Shown in pieces: positions 1 to 7,157 of a DNA stretch of 34,123 bases. Origin of the DNA: Mycolicibacterium austroafricanum (GTDB lineage: Bacteria > Actinomycetota > Actinomycetes > Mycobacteriales > Mycobacteriaceae); the NCBI RefSeq assembly GCF_902705885.1, contig NZ_CACSIP010000047.1:12220-46342 (forward strand), read 5' to 3'. The position numbers and the translations under genes are program-made. The notes below the pieces were generated by a model, which was given only the letters and a program-made list of their open reading frames with translations, was not told the origin of the DNA and did not search any database. Positions within the stretch are counted from its first letter, which is position 1; the number at the start of each line of letters is the position of its first letter.

Positions 1-2
1 CC

Positions 3-698
3 TCGGCATTGCGGGAACTCAACGCGCGCACCATCGACGCCGTGTTCCTGGACATCAACATGCCCGGCCTGTCCGGCATCGAACTCGCCGGGGTCCTGAC
101 CAACTTCTCCCAACCGCCCGCGATCGTGTTCGTCACCGCCCATGACGACAAGGCCGTGGCGGCTTTCGACGTGGGCGCGGTCGACTACCTGCTCAAGCCG
201 ATCCGTGACGACCGCCTGGACGAAGCGGTCCGCCGGGTCATGACAGCGCAGACGACCGACCCGGGTGCGGCTCGGGCGGGCGAGGGAGGCGACGCCGGCG
301 GGCTCGGGGGCACAGAACCCGACGTGATCCCGGCAGAACTGGGCGGCGTCACCCATCTGGTGCCGCGCGACAGCATCGGCTGGGTGGAAGCCGAGGGCGA
401 CTACGCCAGACTGCACTCGGCGTCGGGCTCACATCTGGTGCGCATCCCGCTGGGCACGCTCGAAACCCGCTGGCGCGATCACGGTTTCCAGCGTGTGCAC
501 CGCTCGTATCTGGTGGCCCTGCGCCTGGTGACGGGCCTGCGCTCCACCGACGGCGCCGTCCTGGTGCGGCTGCGAGCCAACGGCGCGTCGCCGGCGGTCG
601 AGCTTCCCGTCAGCCGCCGTCAGGCCCGGGAACTGCGTGACAGGGTGGTGCGGAATCCCATGCGCAATCTCAGACCCACCGGGAGCAATGATGACTAG
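3..698 (+). CDS. LytTR-family response regulator (5' end outside window)
   Basis: Two-component response regulator of the LytR/AlgR type. The visible part starts inside the receiver domain: FLDINMPG carries the phospho-acceptor Asp, FVTAHDD the conserved Thr, and DYLLKPI the conserved Lys. A Gly/Ala-rich linker follows. The C-terminal LytTR DNA-binding domain covers roughly the last 110 residues, including PRDSIGWVEAEGDYARL and FQRVHRSYLV. About 40 N-terminal receiver residues are missing, so the true start lies left of the window, as probably does a LytS-like sensor kinase. The TTG at 9 is only an internal codon. The stop (696-698) overlaps the start of the next gene, so this regulator is translationally coupled to a membrane protein and symporter. 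By analogy with E. coli BtsR/YpdB it probably controls carboxylate transporter genes; a candidate target repeat lies at 2816-2844. Family call firm, target inferred. Confidence 0.9.
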   Translation, partial: SALRELNARTIDAVFLDINMPGLSGIELAGVLTNFSQPPAIVFVTAHDDKAVAAFDVGAVDYLLKPIRDDRLDEAVRRVMTAQTTDPGAARAGEGGDAGGLGGTEPDVIPAELGGVTHLVPRDSIGWVEAEGDYARLHSASGSHLVRIPLGTLETRWRDHGFQRVHRSYLVALRLVTGLRSTDGAVLVRLRANGASPAVELPVSRRQARELRDRVVRNPMRNLRPTGSNDD

Positions 699-1065
699 CG
701 GTGGCGTCCCGCAGCGCCAGCGCGTTGTCCTCGCCCATCGCCGGGGCGCGCGGATGGTGCGCACCCGGGTGGAGGTCCAGGAGCAGACACAGGTCGGTGA
801 CGCACTGGTACGCGGCCTGGTGCGGGCCCAACTGGGCCTGGCTCTGCGATTGGCTGCGGTTGTGGTGCTGCTGATCGGATCCATCCCGTTGCTCAACGCG
901 ATCTTCCCGGATCTGGCTGCGGTCGCGGTGTTCGGCATCCGGCTGAACTGGCTGGTTCTCGCCGGTCTGGCCTATCCACTGGTGTACGGCATCGGCTGGT
1001 TCTACGTCCGGCTGGCCGAGCAGGCGGAACGCGACTTCGTCGGCGTCGTCGACGCAGAGCCATGA
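688..1065 (+). CDS. Small two-helix membrane protein, DUF485-like symporter partner
   Basis: A 125-residue membrane protein. Two hydrophobic segments are visible, at about residues 52-74 (LALRLAAVVVLLIGSIPLL) and 82-108 (AVAVFGIRLNWLVLAGLAYP), followed by a short charged cytoplasmic tail. This is the layout of DUF485/YjcH proteins that precede acetate-type sodium:solute symporters, although the sequence is diverged. ATG codons at 688 and 691 are both preceded by GGGAG at 681-685; a GTG at 637 would extend it by 17 residues but lacks support. It overlaps the regulator's stop upstream, and the symporter's ATG overlaps its TGA (ATGA at 1062-1065), so all three are co-translated. Function inferred from position: accessory subunit or stability factor for the symporter. 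Confidence 0.8.
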   Translation: MMTSGGVPQRQRVVLAHRRGARMVRTRVEVQEQTQVGDALVRGLVRAQLGLALRLAAVVVLLIGSIPLLNAIFPDLAAVAVFGIRLNWLVLAGLAYPLVYGIGWFYVRLAEQAERDFVGVVDAEP

Positions 1066-2807
1066 CCGGCGAACCGCTGACAGCTGTCGCACTGCTCGCC
1101 GCCGCGGTGGCCACCGTGGCGATCGGCGTCTACGGCGTGCGTTTCTCGCGCACCACCTCGGACTTCCTCGTCGCCTCCCGCACGGTGGGCCCGCGTTGGA
1201 ATGCCGCCGCAATCTCGGGTGAATATCTCTCGGCCGCATCGTTTCTCGGCGTCGCCGGGTTGATCGCCAAGTACGGCGCCGACGCCCTGTGGTATCCGGT
1301 GGGCTTCACCGCGGGTTATCTCGGGCTGCTGTTGTTCGTCGCGGCGCCGCTTCGGCGGTCGGGCGCCTACACGGTTCCCGACTTCGCCGAGTTCCGACTC
1401 GGGTCGGCGCGGCTACGCAAGGTCGCGATGCTCGTCGTCGTCGTCATCTGCATCTTCTATCTGGTACCGCAGTACCAGGGTGCCGGCTTGACGCTGAAAA
1501 CGCTTCTGGGCCTTCCGGTGTGGCTGGGCCCAGTGGCGGTCGGCGCCATCGTGATCACCAATGTGGTCGCCGGCGGGATGCGTTCGATCACGTTCGTGCA
1601 GGCGTTCCAGTACTGGCTCAAGCTGACCGCGGTCGCCATCCCGGCGCTCGCGCTGACCGCGCTGTTCCTGACCGACCGCGGCGGTGAGCTGGGTGGTCCG
1701 CTCCCGCCGACGGTGCAGCAGGCCACCACGGTCGCCGTCGAGACCGATGTGGTCGTTCAGGTCTCCGAGCCGGCGGGAATCGAGGTGACGGGCACACTCG
1801 ATGGTCGCCGCGTCGAGGGGGCATCGGTCGGGTCGGCCGGTGAACACACCCTGGGCGCGGGCAGCACACTGACCCTGGCGGCCGGCGCGGCGACACCGGT
1901 GCTGGCGGGCACCCCGGCCGCCGGCACCGACTGGATCGCGTCCGGTGGCGGCCTCGGTGGCCCGCACCCGATGTATCAAGTGCTGTCCACCATGGTGGCG
2001 ACGTTCCTGGGGACGATGGGCCTACCGCATGTGCTGGTGCGGTTCTACACCAACCCCGACGGCCGGGCCGCACGACGCACTGCGCTCGCGGTGATCGCGC
2101 TGCTGTCGCTGTTCTATCTGTTCCCAACGCTGTTGGGGATCTTCTCCCGGCTCTACGTCCCGCAGCTGTTGATCACCGGAACTGCCGACGCGGCGGTGTT
2201 GTTGGCGCCGTCCTCGGCGATCGCCGGGCCCGTCGGGCAACTGCTGGCCGCACTGGTCGCCGCGGGCGCCATCGCCGCGTTCCTGGCGACGTCCTCCGGT
2301 TTGCTGGTGAGCTTGGCGGGCGCACTGGCCACCGACGTGTTGCCCGGCCGGGTGCGCGACTTCCGGCTGGCGGCGGTGGTCGGCGGGCTGATCCCGATCC
2401 CGTTGGCGCTGGCGGTCTCTGGCGGACTGGAGTTGTCCCGCAGTGTCGGCCTGGCATTCGCCGTCGCGGCGTCGACGCTGTGCCCGCTGCTGGTGCTGGG
2501 CATCTGGTGGCGGGGACTGACGGCGATGGGCGCGACGTGCGGCCTGGTGGTGGGCGGGCTGCTGTCCGGTGGCGCCGTGACCGTCGCGGTGGCCGGCGGA
2601 ATCGACGAGAACGCGATCGGCGGGTGGCCGGCCGTACTGATCGGTTACCCGGCGGCGATCAGTGTCCCGCTGGCTTTCGCGACGATGATCGTCGTCAGCC
2701 GCGCCACCCGCACGACGGTGCCGTCCGATGTGGCGCAGACCTTTGCGCGCATGCATGTTCCGGAGAACCTGGGGATGGGCATCGAGCGGATGCCCAGGGT
2801 GAGCTGA
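1062..2807 (+). CDS. Sodium:solute symporter (SSS), ActP/MctC-like, with large extracytoplasmic insertion
   Basis: An integral membrane secondary transporter of 581 residues in the sodium:solute symporter family, closest in feel to acetate/pyruvate permeases ActP and MctC. Typical signatures are the SDFLVASR segment near residue 33, SGEYLSAASFLGVAG at 52-66, and GTMGLPHVLVRFYT at 317-330. About 13 hydrophobic segments are visible. Residues about 205-303 form an unusually long hydrophilic, Val/Thr/Gly-rich stretch between two helices that looks beta-rich and should face outside. The family is usually about 550 residues, so this insertion explains the extra length. The gene overlaps the upstream small membrane protein by four bases. 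Likely substrate is a short monocarboxylate (acetate, pyruvate, propionate); specificity cannot be read from the sequence. Confidence 0.88.
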   Translation: MTGEPLTAVALLAAAVATVAIGVYGVRFSRTTSDFLVASRTVGPRWNAAAISGEYLSAASFLGVAGLIAKYGADALWYPVGFTAGYLGLLLFVAAPLRRSGAYTVPDFAEFRLGSARLRKVAMLVVVVICIFYLVPQYQGAGLTLKTLLGLPVWLGPVAVGAIVITNVVAGGMRSITFVQAFQYWLKLTAVAIPALALTALFLTDRGGELGGPLPPTVQQATTVAVETDVVVQVSEPAGIEVTGTLDGRRVEGASVGSAGEHTLGAGSTLTLAAGAATPVLAGTPAAGTDWIASGGGLGGPHPMYQVLSTMVATFLGTMGLPHVLVRFYTNPDGRAARRTALAVIALLSLFYLFPTLLGIFSRLYVPQLLITGTADAAVLLAPSSAIAGPVGQLLAALVAAGAIAAFLATSSGLLVSLAGALATDVLPGRVRDFRLAAVVGGLIPIPLALAVSGGLELSRSVGLAFAVAASTLCPLLVLGIWWRGLTAMGATCGLVVGGLLSGGAVTVAVAGGIDENAIGGWPAVLIGYPAAISVPLAFATMIVVSRATRTTVPSDVAQTFARMHVPENLGMGIERMPRVS

Positions 2808-2815
2808 CACCTTTC

Positions 2816-2844
2816 ACCGTTCGTCGTCGGCGATCGACCGCTCA
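2816..2844 (+). promoter_or_regulatory. Candidate LytTR response-regulator site (direct repeats, 21-bp period)
   Basis: ACCGTTCG at 2816-2823 and ACCGCTCA at 2837-2844 are direct repeats whose starts are exactly 21 bp apart, two helical turns. LytTR regulators bind paired direct repeats on one DNA face, and the second half matches the E. coli BtsR motif ACC[G/A]CT[C/T]A-N13-repeat as I remember it. The site lies between the first symporter gene and the DUF485-symporter operon. The regulator encoded at the start of the window is the obvious candidate binder. Confidence 0.45.
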
Positions 2845-2892
2845 CCGCAACCACTCCCGGCCTCAGCGTGTGACCCCCCGTCAGGCCTGGGT

Positions 2893-2909
2893 ATGTGACC
2901 CACATCTCA
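2893..2909 (+). promoter_or_regulatory. Candidate CRP (Rv3676-type) binding site
   Basis: ATGTGA-N6-TCTCA fits the mycobacterial CRP consensus RTGNGA-N6-YCNCA. It lies 51 bp upstream of the GTG start of the DUF485 gene and just upstream of a possible -10 element TAGGTT (2912-2917). cAMP-CRP control is common for acetate uptake genes. Whether it would activate or repress depends on the transcription start, which is not known. Confidence 0.4.
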
Positions 2910-2959
2910 ACTAGGTTCACCGCAGTACCGGTTCACTCAGTCAGGAGCGTGAGATCAAG

Positions 2960-3313
2960 GTGTCCGAGACAGATTCTCCCATTCGCCCAGAGGCGATCAG
3001 CGGCGAACGCTATCTGGAAGTCCAAGCCAGTCCCGAATTCCAGGAACTCCGAAGTAGGTTGCGCCGCTTCGTGTTCCCCATGACAGCGATCTTTCTACTC
3101 TGGTACGCCATCTACGTTGCCCTGGGTGCCTTCGCCAGTGACTTCATGGGCACCCGGGTGTGGGGTGACATCAATATCGGCCTGATCATCGGATTGGGCC
3201 AGTTCCTGTCCACCTTCGTGATCACCGGAATCTACGTGCGGTTCGCCAACCGCGAACTCGATCCGCGCTCGAGCAAGATCCGCGCCGAACTTGAGGAAGA
3301 GCTGCTCAAATGA
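2960..3313 (+). CDS. DUF485 family membrane protein
   Basis: A 117-residue protein of the DUF485 (YjcH-like) family. A soluble N-terminus (residues 1-38) leads to two transmembrane helices, FVFPMTAIFLLWYAIYVALG (about 37-57) and INIGLIIGLGQFLSTFVITG (about 71-91), then a charged tail ending in ELEEELLK. The phrase EFQELRSRLRRFVFPMTAIFL is typical of the family. The start is the GTG at 2960, with GGAG at 2944-2947 upstream. Its stop overlaps the symporter ATG (ATGA at 3310-3313), so the two are coupled. DUF485 proteins nearly always accompany acetate/pyruvate-type symporters; their molecular role is not settled. Confidence 0.92.
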   Translation: MSETDSPIRPEAISGERYLEVQASPEFQELRSRLRRFVFPMTAIFLLWYAIYVALGAFASDFMGTRVWGDINIGLIIGLGQFLSTFVITGIYVRFANRELDPRSSKIRAELEEELLK

Positions 3314-4941
3314 CCACTTTTCTGGCTCAATCCGAGACGGTCGGCAACCCGATCGCCAACATCGGCATCTTCAGCCTGTTTGTCATCGTCACCATGGTGG
3401 TGGTGATCCGTGCCAGCAAGAAGAACGCCACGGCCGCGGAGTTCTTCACCGGCGGGCGCGGGTTCTCGGGCACGCAGAACGGCATCGCGATCGCGGGCGA
3501 CTACCTGTCGGCCGCTAGCTTCCTCGGCATCGCCGGCGCGATCGCGGTCTACGGTTACGACGGCTTCCTGTACTCGATCGGCTTCCTCGTCGCCTGGTTG
3601 GTGGCTCTGCTTCTGGTGGCCGAATTGCTGCGCAACACAGGCAAATTCACGATGGCCGATGTGCTGAGCTTCCGACTCAAGCAACGACCGGTGCGACTTG
3701 CTGCGGCAACGAACACGCTGACGGTGTCGCTGTTCTACCTGCTCGCCCAGATGGCCGGTGCCGGTGGCCTGGTGGCGCTGCTGCTCAACATCGAGAGCCG
3801 TTCGGGCCAGTCCATCGTCATCGCCGTCGTCGGCATCTTGATGATCACCTACGTACTGGTAGGCGGCATGAAAGGCACCACGTGGGTGCAGATCATCAAG
3901 GCCGTCCTGCTGATCGCCGGTGCAGGAATCATGACGATCATGGTGTTCGCGAAGTTCGGCGCGAACTTCTCCGAGATCCTCGGCGCCGCGCAGTCGGCGA
4001 TCAGTGGCTCCACCACCGCCGGTGTGGCCGACCGGGACGTGCTCGCCCCGGGCGCTCAGTACGGCGGGTCGCTGACCTCGCAGATCAACTTCATCTCGCT
4101 GGCGATCGCCCTGGTGCTCGGCACCGCAGGTCTGCCGCACGTGCTGATGCGCTTCTACACCGTGCCCACCGCCAAGGAGGCCCGGCGTTCGGTGGTCTGG
4201 GCGATTGCCCTGATCGGCGCGTTCTACCTGTTCACGCTGGTGCTGGGCTACGGCGCAGCGGCGCTGGTCGGTCCGGACCGCATCCTCGGCGCAGCCGGCG
4301 GAGTCAACTCGGCGGCCCCGCTGCTGGCGTTCGAACTGGGCGGCGTGATCCTGCTGGGAGTGATCTCGGCGGTGGCGTTCGCCACCATCCTGGCGGTGGT
4401 CGCCGGCCTGACGATCACAGCCTCGGCCTCGTTCGCCCACGACATCTACGCCACGCTGAGGAAGGACCACAAGGTCACCGAGGCCGAACAGGTGCGGGTG
4501 TCGCGGATCACCGCGGTCGTGCTCGGCGCAATGTCGATCGGCCTGGGCATCCTGGCCAACGGACAGAACGTCGCATTCCTGGTGGCTCTCGCGTTCGCGG
4601 TCGCCGCGGCGGCGAACCTGCCGACGATCGTCTACTCGCTGTACTGGAAGCGGTTCAACACCCGCGGCGCGCTGTGGAGCATGTACGGCGGTCTGATCTC
4701 GACCATCGTGCTGATTGTGCTGTCCCCGGCGGTGTCGGGCGGGCCGACGTCGATGATCAGCAGCGTCGACTTCTCCTTCTTCCCGCTGGCCAACCCGGGC
4801 ATCGTGTCGATCCCGCTGGCCTTCATCCTCGGCATCGTCGGGACCCTGACGTCGCCTGACGACGAGGATCCGAAGGTCGCCGCCGAGATGGAGGTGCGGT
4901 CGCTGACCGGGATCGGCGCCGAGAAGGCGGTTGCCCACTAA
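3310..4941 (+). CDS. Cation/acetate symporter, ActP/MctC family
   Basis: A 543-residue sodium:solute symporter. Signatures include AAEFFTGGRGFSGTQNGIAIAGDYLSAASFLG (split here only by eye, about residues 41-72), a conserved GGMKGTTWVQIIKA segment near 198, and GTAGLPHVLMRFYTV near 275. Length and helix number match ActP (549) and corynebacterial MctC (551). It is a paralogue of the symporter at 1062-2807 but lacks that protein's long beta-rich insertion and looks closer to the canonical acetate permease. It is co-translated with the DUF485 gene. Expected role: uptake of acetate, propionate or pyruvate with a cation. A long minus-strand reading frame lies opposite it and is a codon-bias shadow. 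Confidence 0.92.
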   Translation: MTTFLAQSETVGNPIANIGIFSLFVIVTMVVVIRASKKNATAAEFFTGGRGFSGTQNGIAIAGDYLSAASFLGIAGAIAVYGYDGFLYSIGFLVAWLVALLLVAELLRNTGKFTMADVLSFRLKQRPVRLAAATNTLTVSLFYLLAQMAGAGGLVALLLNIESRSGQSIVIAVVGILMITYVLVGGMKGTTWVQIIKAVLLIAGAGIMTIMVFAKFGANFSEILGAAQSAISGSTTAGVADRDVLAPGAQYGGSLTSQINFISLAIALVLGTAGLPHVLMRFYTVPTAKEARRSVVWAIALIGAFYLFTLVLGYGAAALVGPDRILGAAGGVNSAAPLLAFELGGVILLGVISAVAFATILAVVAGLTITASASFAHDIYATLRKDHKVTEAEQVRVSRITAVVLGAMSIGLGILANGQNVAFLVALAFAVAAAANLPTIVYSLYWKRFNTRGALWSMYGGLISTIVLIVLSPAVSGGPTSMISSVDFSFFPLANPGIVSIPLAFILGIVGTLTSPDDEDPKVAAEMEVRSLTGIGAEKAVAH

Positions 4942-4950
4942 GCGCCACTC

Positions 4951-5017
4951 TTCGCCGGAACGGTATTCCAGCAGGCCGCATCTCGGGCGGCGCCTGCTGG
5001 AATGCCGTTCCGGCGGA
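4951..5017 (+). terminator. Long hairpin, likely bidirectional terminator
   Basis: Arms at 4954-4976 and 4992-5014 pair over 23 bp with a single T/C mismatch, and pairing continues to 4951/5017 through a C-G, a G-U and a U-A. The loop is 15 nt. The hairpin begins ten bases after the symporter stop and lies before the convergent DUF5302 gene. There is no U-tract, as is common for mycobacterial hairpins. A terminator or 3' RNA-stabilising structure is the simplest reading. Confidence 0.65.
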
Positions 5018-5068
5018 ATAACGGTGCGTGCGGGCCCGGCTCGTCGGGAGTTGAGAAGTTCGGGCCGA

Positions 5069-5278
5069 TCAGCCGCTCTTGCGGCGGAATTCGCGACGGC
5101 TCTCCAGCGGCCCGTGCGCCCGTGGCTGTTTGGCCCCGATGTCGGTGTGCGCCGAGCCTGCGGCGGACTTGGACTTCTTGCGCTCGAGCGCCTCGCGGAA
5201 CTTGCGCTTGGTGTCGTCCTCGCGCTCGGTGTCGTCCTGGGACGACTCCGTTGACCCTGCCGACTCCGTGGGTGCCAT
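5069..5278 (-). CDS. DUF5302 family small charged protein
   Basis: A 69-residue hydrophilic protein. The N-terminus is acidic and Ser/Thr-rich (residues 1-22). A basic helix DTKRKFREALERKKSKS (about 22-38) follows, then a disordered basic tail. The KRKFREALERKK core is the hallmark of DUF5302 proteins, which are small and widespread in Actinobacteria and have no known function. The ATG at 5278 is the only sensible start. It lies 17 bp downstream of the Rv1155-like gene start-to-stop path on the same strand and may be co-transcribed with it. Confidence 0.75.
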   Translation of the reverse strand: MAPTESAGSTESSQDDTEREDDTKRKFREALERKKSKSAAGSAHTDIGAKQPRAHGPLESRREFRRKSG

Positions 5279-5295
5279 GACCGAAGCCTAGCGCC

Positions 5296-5739
5296 TCAAC
5301 GCCTCCCCGGCGGCATGCCGTAGACGTGGGAGATGGGCAGGGTCATCAGCACCCGCCGATCGTCGACCATGGCCCGGCGGAAGTCGTCCCAGTCGGGGTG
5401 CTCGCCCGAGATCTCGCGGTACAGCGCGACCAACCCCTCGACGGTGTCGTCACCCGGGTCGGCGGCCGGCGGGGTCAGCTCGGCGTCGCCTTCTGCCACC
5501 GCGTAGGACCACCCGTCATCCGAACTGACGTGCAGCGCGGCGCGAGGGTCGCGGCGCAGATTGCGGGTTTTGGCCCTGGGCTCGGTGATCGACACCGAGA
5601 TGGTCAGCGCGCGAGCATCAAAATGATAGGAGACGTTGGACAGCTGCGCCCGCCCGTCACGTTTGATGGTGGCCAGCACGCCCAGCGAGTTCCCGGCGAT
5701 CACGGCCAGCAGCTTGTCGTCGAAGGCATCGCGCGTCAT
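5296..5739 (-). CDS. PPOX-class F420-dependent oxidoreductase, Rv1155-like
   Basis: A 147-residue split beta-barrel protein of the pyridoxamine-oxidase-like fold. The sequence follows M. tuberculosis Rv1155 closely along its whole length: DDKLLAVIAGNSLGVLATIK (7-26), EPRAKTRNLRRDPRA (53-67), DDGWSYAVAEG (74-84), and a C-terminus LPISHVYGMPPG. The basic EPRAKTRNLRR stretch contacts the cofactor phosphate/oligoglutamate region in the family. Rv1155 binds F420 and is regarded as an F420H2-dependent reductase whose natural substrate is unsettled. The ATG at 5739 gives the family length. It is divergent from the methyltransferase starting at 5783, with a 43-bp shared promoter region. Confidence 0.92.
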   Translation of the reverse strand: MTRDAFDDKLLAVIAGNSLGVLATIKRDGRAQLSNVSYHFDARALTISVSITEPRAKTRNLRRDPRAALHVSSDDGWSYAVAEGDAELTPPAADPGDDTVEGLVALYREISGEHPDWDDFRRAMVDDRRVLMTLPISHVYGMPPGRR

Positions 5740-5782
5740 GACAAGAGCCTACGACTCACATCGGTCTGGGATGATCGAACAG

Positions 5783-6610
5783 ATGGCCCGAAACCCGGTA
5801 ATCGACGGCAGCGTCCTCGACGGCGTGTCCGCCACCACGCTGTGGACGTTGCGCAACCGTGCCGTCGAGGCCAAACGCTCCGATGGGGTGATCCGAGATC
5901 CGTGGGCGATCACCCTTCTCGACGCCATCGCCTACGACTACGACAAGTTCGGCAGACCGGGCCAGGTACACGCCCTGAGGGCCCAGGCGTTCGACGCGGC
6001 GACGCGCCAGTACCTGCTGACCCACCCGAAGGCCGCGGTGGTCGCCCTGGCCGAGGGTCTGCAAACCAGTTACTGGCGGCTGGCCCGCGACCGTGCCAAC
6101 GCCGACTCCGCCTGGTATTCCATCGACCTGCCGCCGGTCATGGAGCTGCGGGAGCGCCTCCTGCCCGCCGAGGACCACATCGTCGGGCTGGCGCAGTCGG
6201 CGTTGGACCGGAGCTGGATGGACCGCGTGGACGCCACGCACGGGGTGTTCATCACCGCCGAGGGATTGTTGATGTATCTGCAGCCGGACGAGGCGCTCGG
6301 GCTCATCACCGACTGTGCGCGCCGCTTCCCCGGCGGAGCCATGATGTTCGACTCGATCCCGCACTGGTTCAGCGGCCGGACCCTGCGGGGGCTGAAACTC
6401 TCCAGACGCTACGTGGCACCGCCGATGCCGTTCGCGCTGAGCGCCGACGAGAGTGCCGCGCTGGCCGGAAACGTCCCCGGGGTACGCACGGCGCACGACA
6501 TGCGGCTGCCGGCGGGCCGGGGCTGGTTCAAGATCGCGTCCCACCCGTCGCTCGACCGCGGAATCCTGCGCAGCATCCGGCCGAGCGTCACTCTGCTGGA
6601 GTTCGGCTGA
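5783..6610 (+). CDS. TcmP/LCM-type SAM-dependent O-methyltransferase (copy A), Rv1153c-like
   Basis: A class I methyltransferase of the leucine-carboxyl-methyltransferase/TcmP group (COG3315 type), 275 residues from the ATG at 5783. The SAM-binding motif I appears as VVALAEGLQTSYWR, followed by the acidic strand YSIDLPPVMELRERLLP, and then HGVFITAEGLLMYLQPDE, typical of the family. It ends SVTLLEFG exactly like copy B (7158-7982), and alignment with copy B favours 5783 over an ATG at 5771. M. tuberculosis Omt (Rv1153c) occupies the same neighbourhood. Its TGA overlaps the next ATG by one base, forming an operon with DUF1697 and copy B. Substrate unknown. Confidence 0.85.
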   Translation: MARNPVIDGSVLDGVSATTLWTLRNRAVEAKRSDGVIRDPWAITLLDAIAYDYDKFGRPGQVHALRAQAFDAATRQYLLTHPKAAVVALAEGLQTSYWRLARDRANADSAWYSIDLPPVMELRERLLPAEDHIVGLAQSALDRSWMDRVDATHGVFITAEGLLMYLQPDEALGLITDCARRFPGGAMMFDSIPHWFSGRTLRGLKLSRRYVAPPMPFALSADESAALAGNVPGVRTAHDMRLPAGRGWFKIASHPSLDRGILRSIRPSVTLLEFG

Positions 6611-7134
6611 TGCCGCGCTACGCCGCATTTCTGCGTGGGGTGAACGTGGGCGGTGTCAACCTCAAGATGTCCGCTGTCGCCCAGGTGCTGCAGGACGCCG
6701 GATTCACCGATGTCACGACGATCCTGGCGAGCGGCAACGTTCTGCTCGACAGTCGATCCGGGGTGGCCGCGGTCAGGAGGAAGGCCGAGCAGGCCCTGCG
6801 TGACGAGTTCGGGTACGACGCTTGGGTGCTGTGCTACGAAATGGACGCGATCGCAGAGATTTCGGCGGCGTACCCGTTCGAGCGCGAGGTCGAGGGCCAC
6901 CACTCCTACGTCACGTTCGTCAGCGACGAGGCCGTGCTGCGCGAACTCACAGAGCTCGCAACCGATGCCGGAGCCGGGGAGAAGATCACCGCCGGGGCCG
7001 GGGTGCTCTACTGGCAGGTGCCCCGTACCGGCACACTCGACAGCACCATCGGCAAGACGATGGGCAAGAAGCGCTACAAGTCGTCGACCACCACGCGCAA
7101 CTTGCGCACCCTCGACAAGGTACTGCGCAGATAG
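6610..7134 (+). CDS. DUF1697 domain protein
   Basis: A 174-residue cytosolic protein that is a near-complete match to the DUF1697 family. It opens with YAAFLRGVNVGGVNLKMS (residues 4-21), the family's signature, and then shows GFTDVTTILASGNVLLDS (31-48) and, near the C-terminus, IGKTMGKKRYKSSTTTRNLR. Length fits the family (about 180). The ATG at 6610 overlaps the TGA of methyltransferase A, so translation is coupled. No biochemical function has been established for the family. Its placement between two paralogous methyltransferases suggests a shared transcription unit but says little about function. Confidence 0.9.
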   Translation: MPRYAAFLRGVNVGGVNLKMSAVAQVLQDAGFTDVTTILASGNVLLDSRSGVAAVRRKAEQALRDEFGYDAWVLCYEMDAIAEISAAYPFEREVEGHHSYVTFVSDEAVLRELTELATDAGAGEKITAGAGVLYWQVPRTGTLDSTIGKTMGKKRYKSSTTTRNLRTLDKVLRR

Positions 7135-7157
7135 CGCGGAGCGGAGAGACATCACCG

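Noticed and set aside
2868..2884. A second CRP site at GTGTGACCCCCCGTCAG
   Set aside because: Only the left half matches the consensus; the right half does not.
2914..2936. GGTTCAC direct repeat with 16-bp period as the LytTR site
   Set aside because: LytTR repeats are normally about 21 bp apart; the ACCG repeats at 2816-2844 fit better, so this is treated as coincidental.
3232..4938. 568-codon open frame on the minus strand opposite the second symporter
   Set aside because: Encodes a His/Gln/Arg/Asp-rich sequence with no helices or motifs; it is the codon-bias shadow of a well-supported symporter gene.
5326..6609. Long N-terminal extension of the DUF1697 frame
   Set aside because: The frame is open far upstream, but DUF1697 homology begins at the ATG at 6610, which overlaps the methyltransferase stop; the upstream part is antisense or out of frame to real genes.
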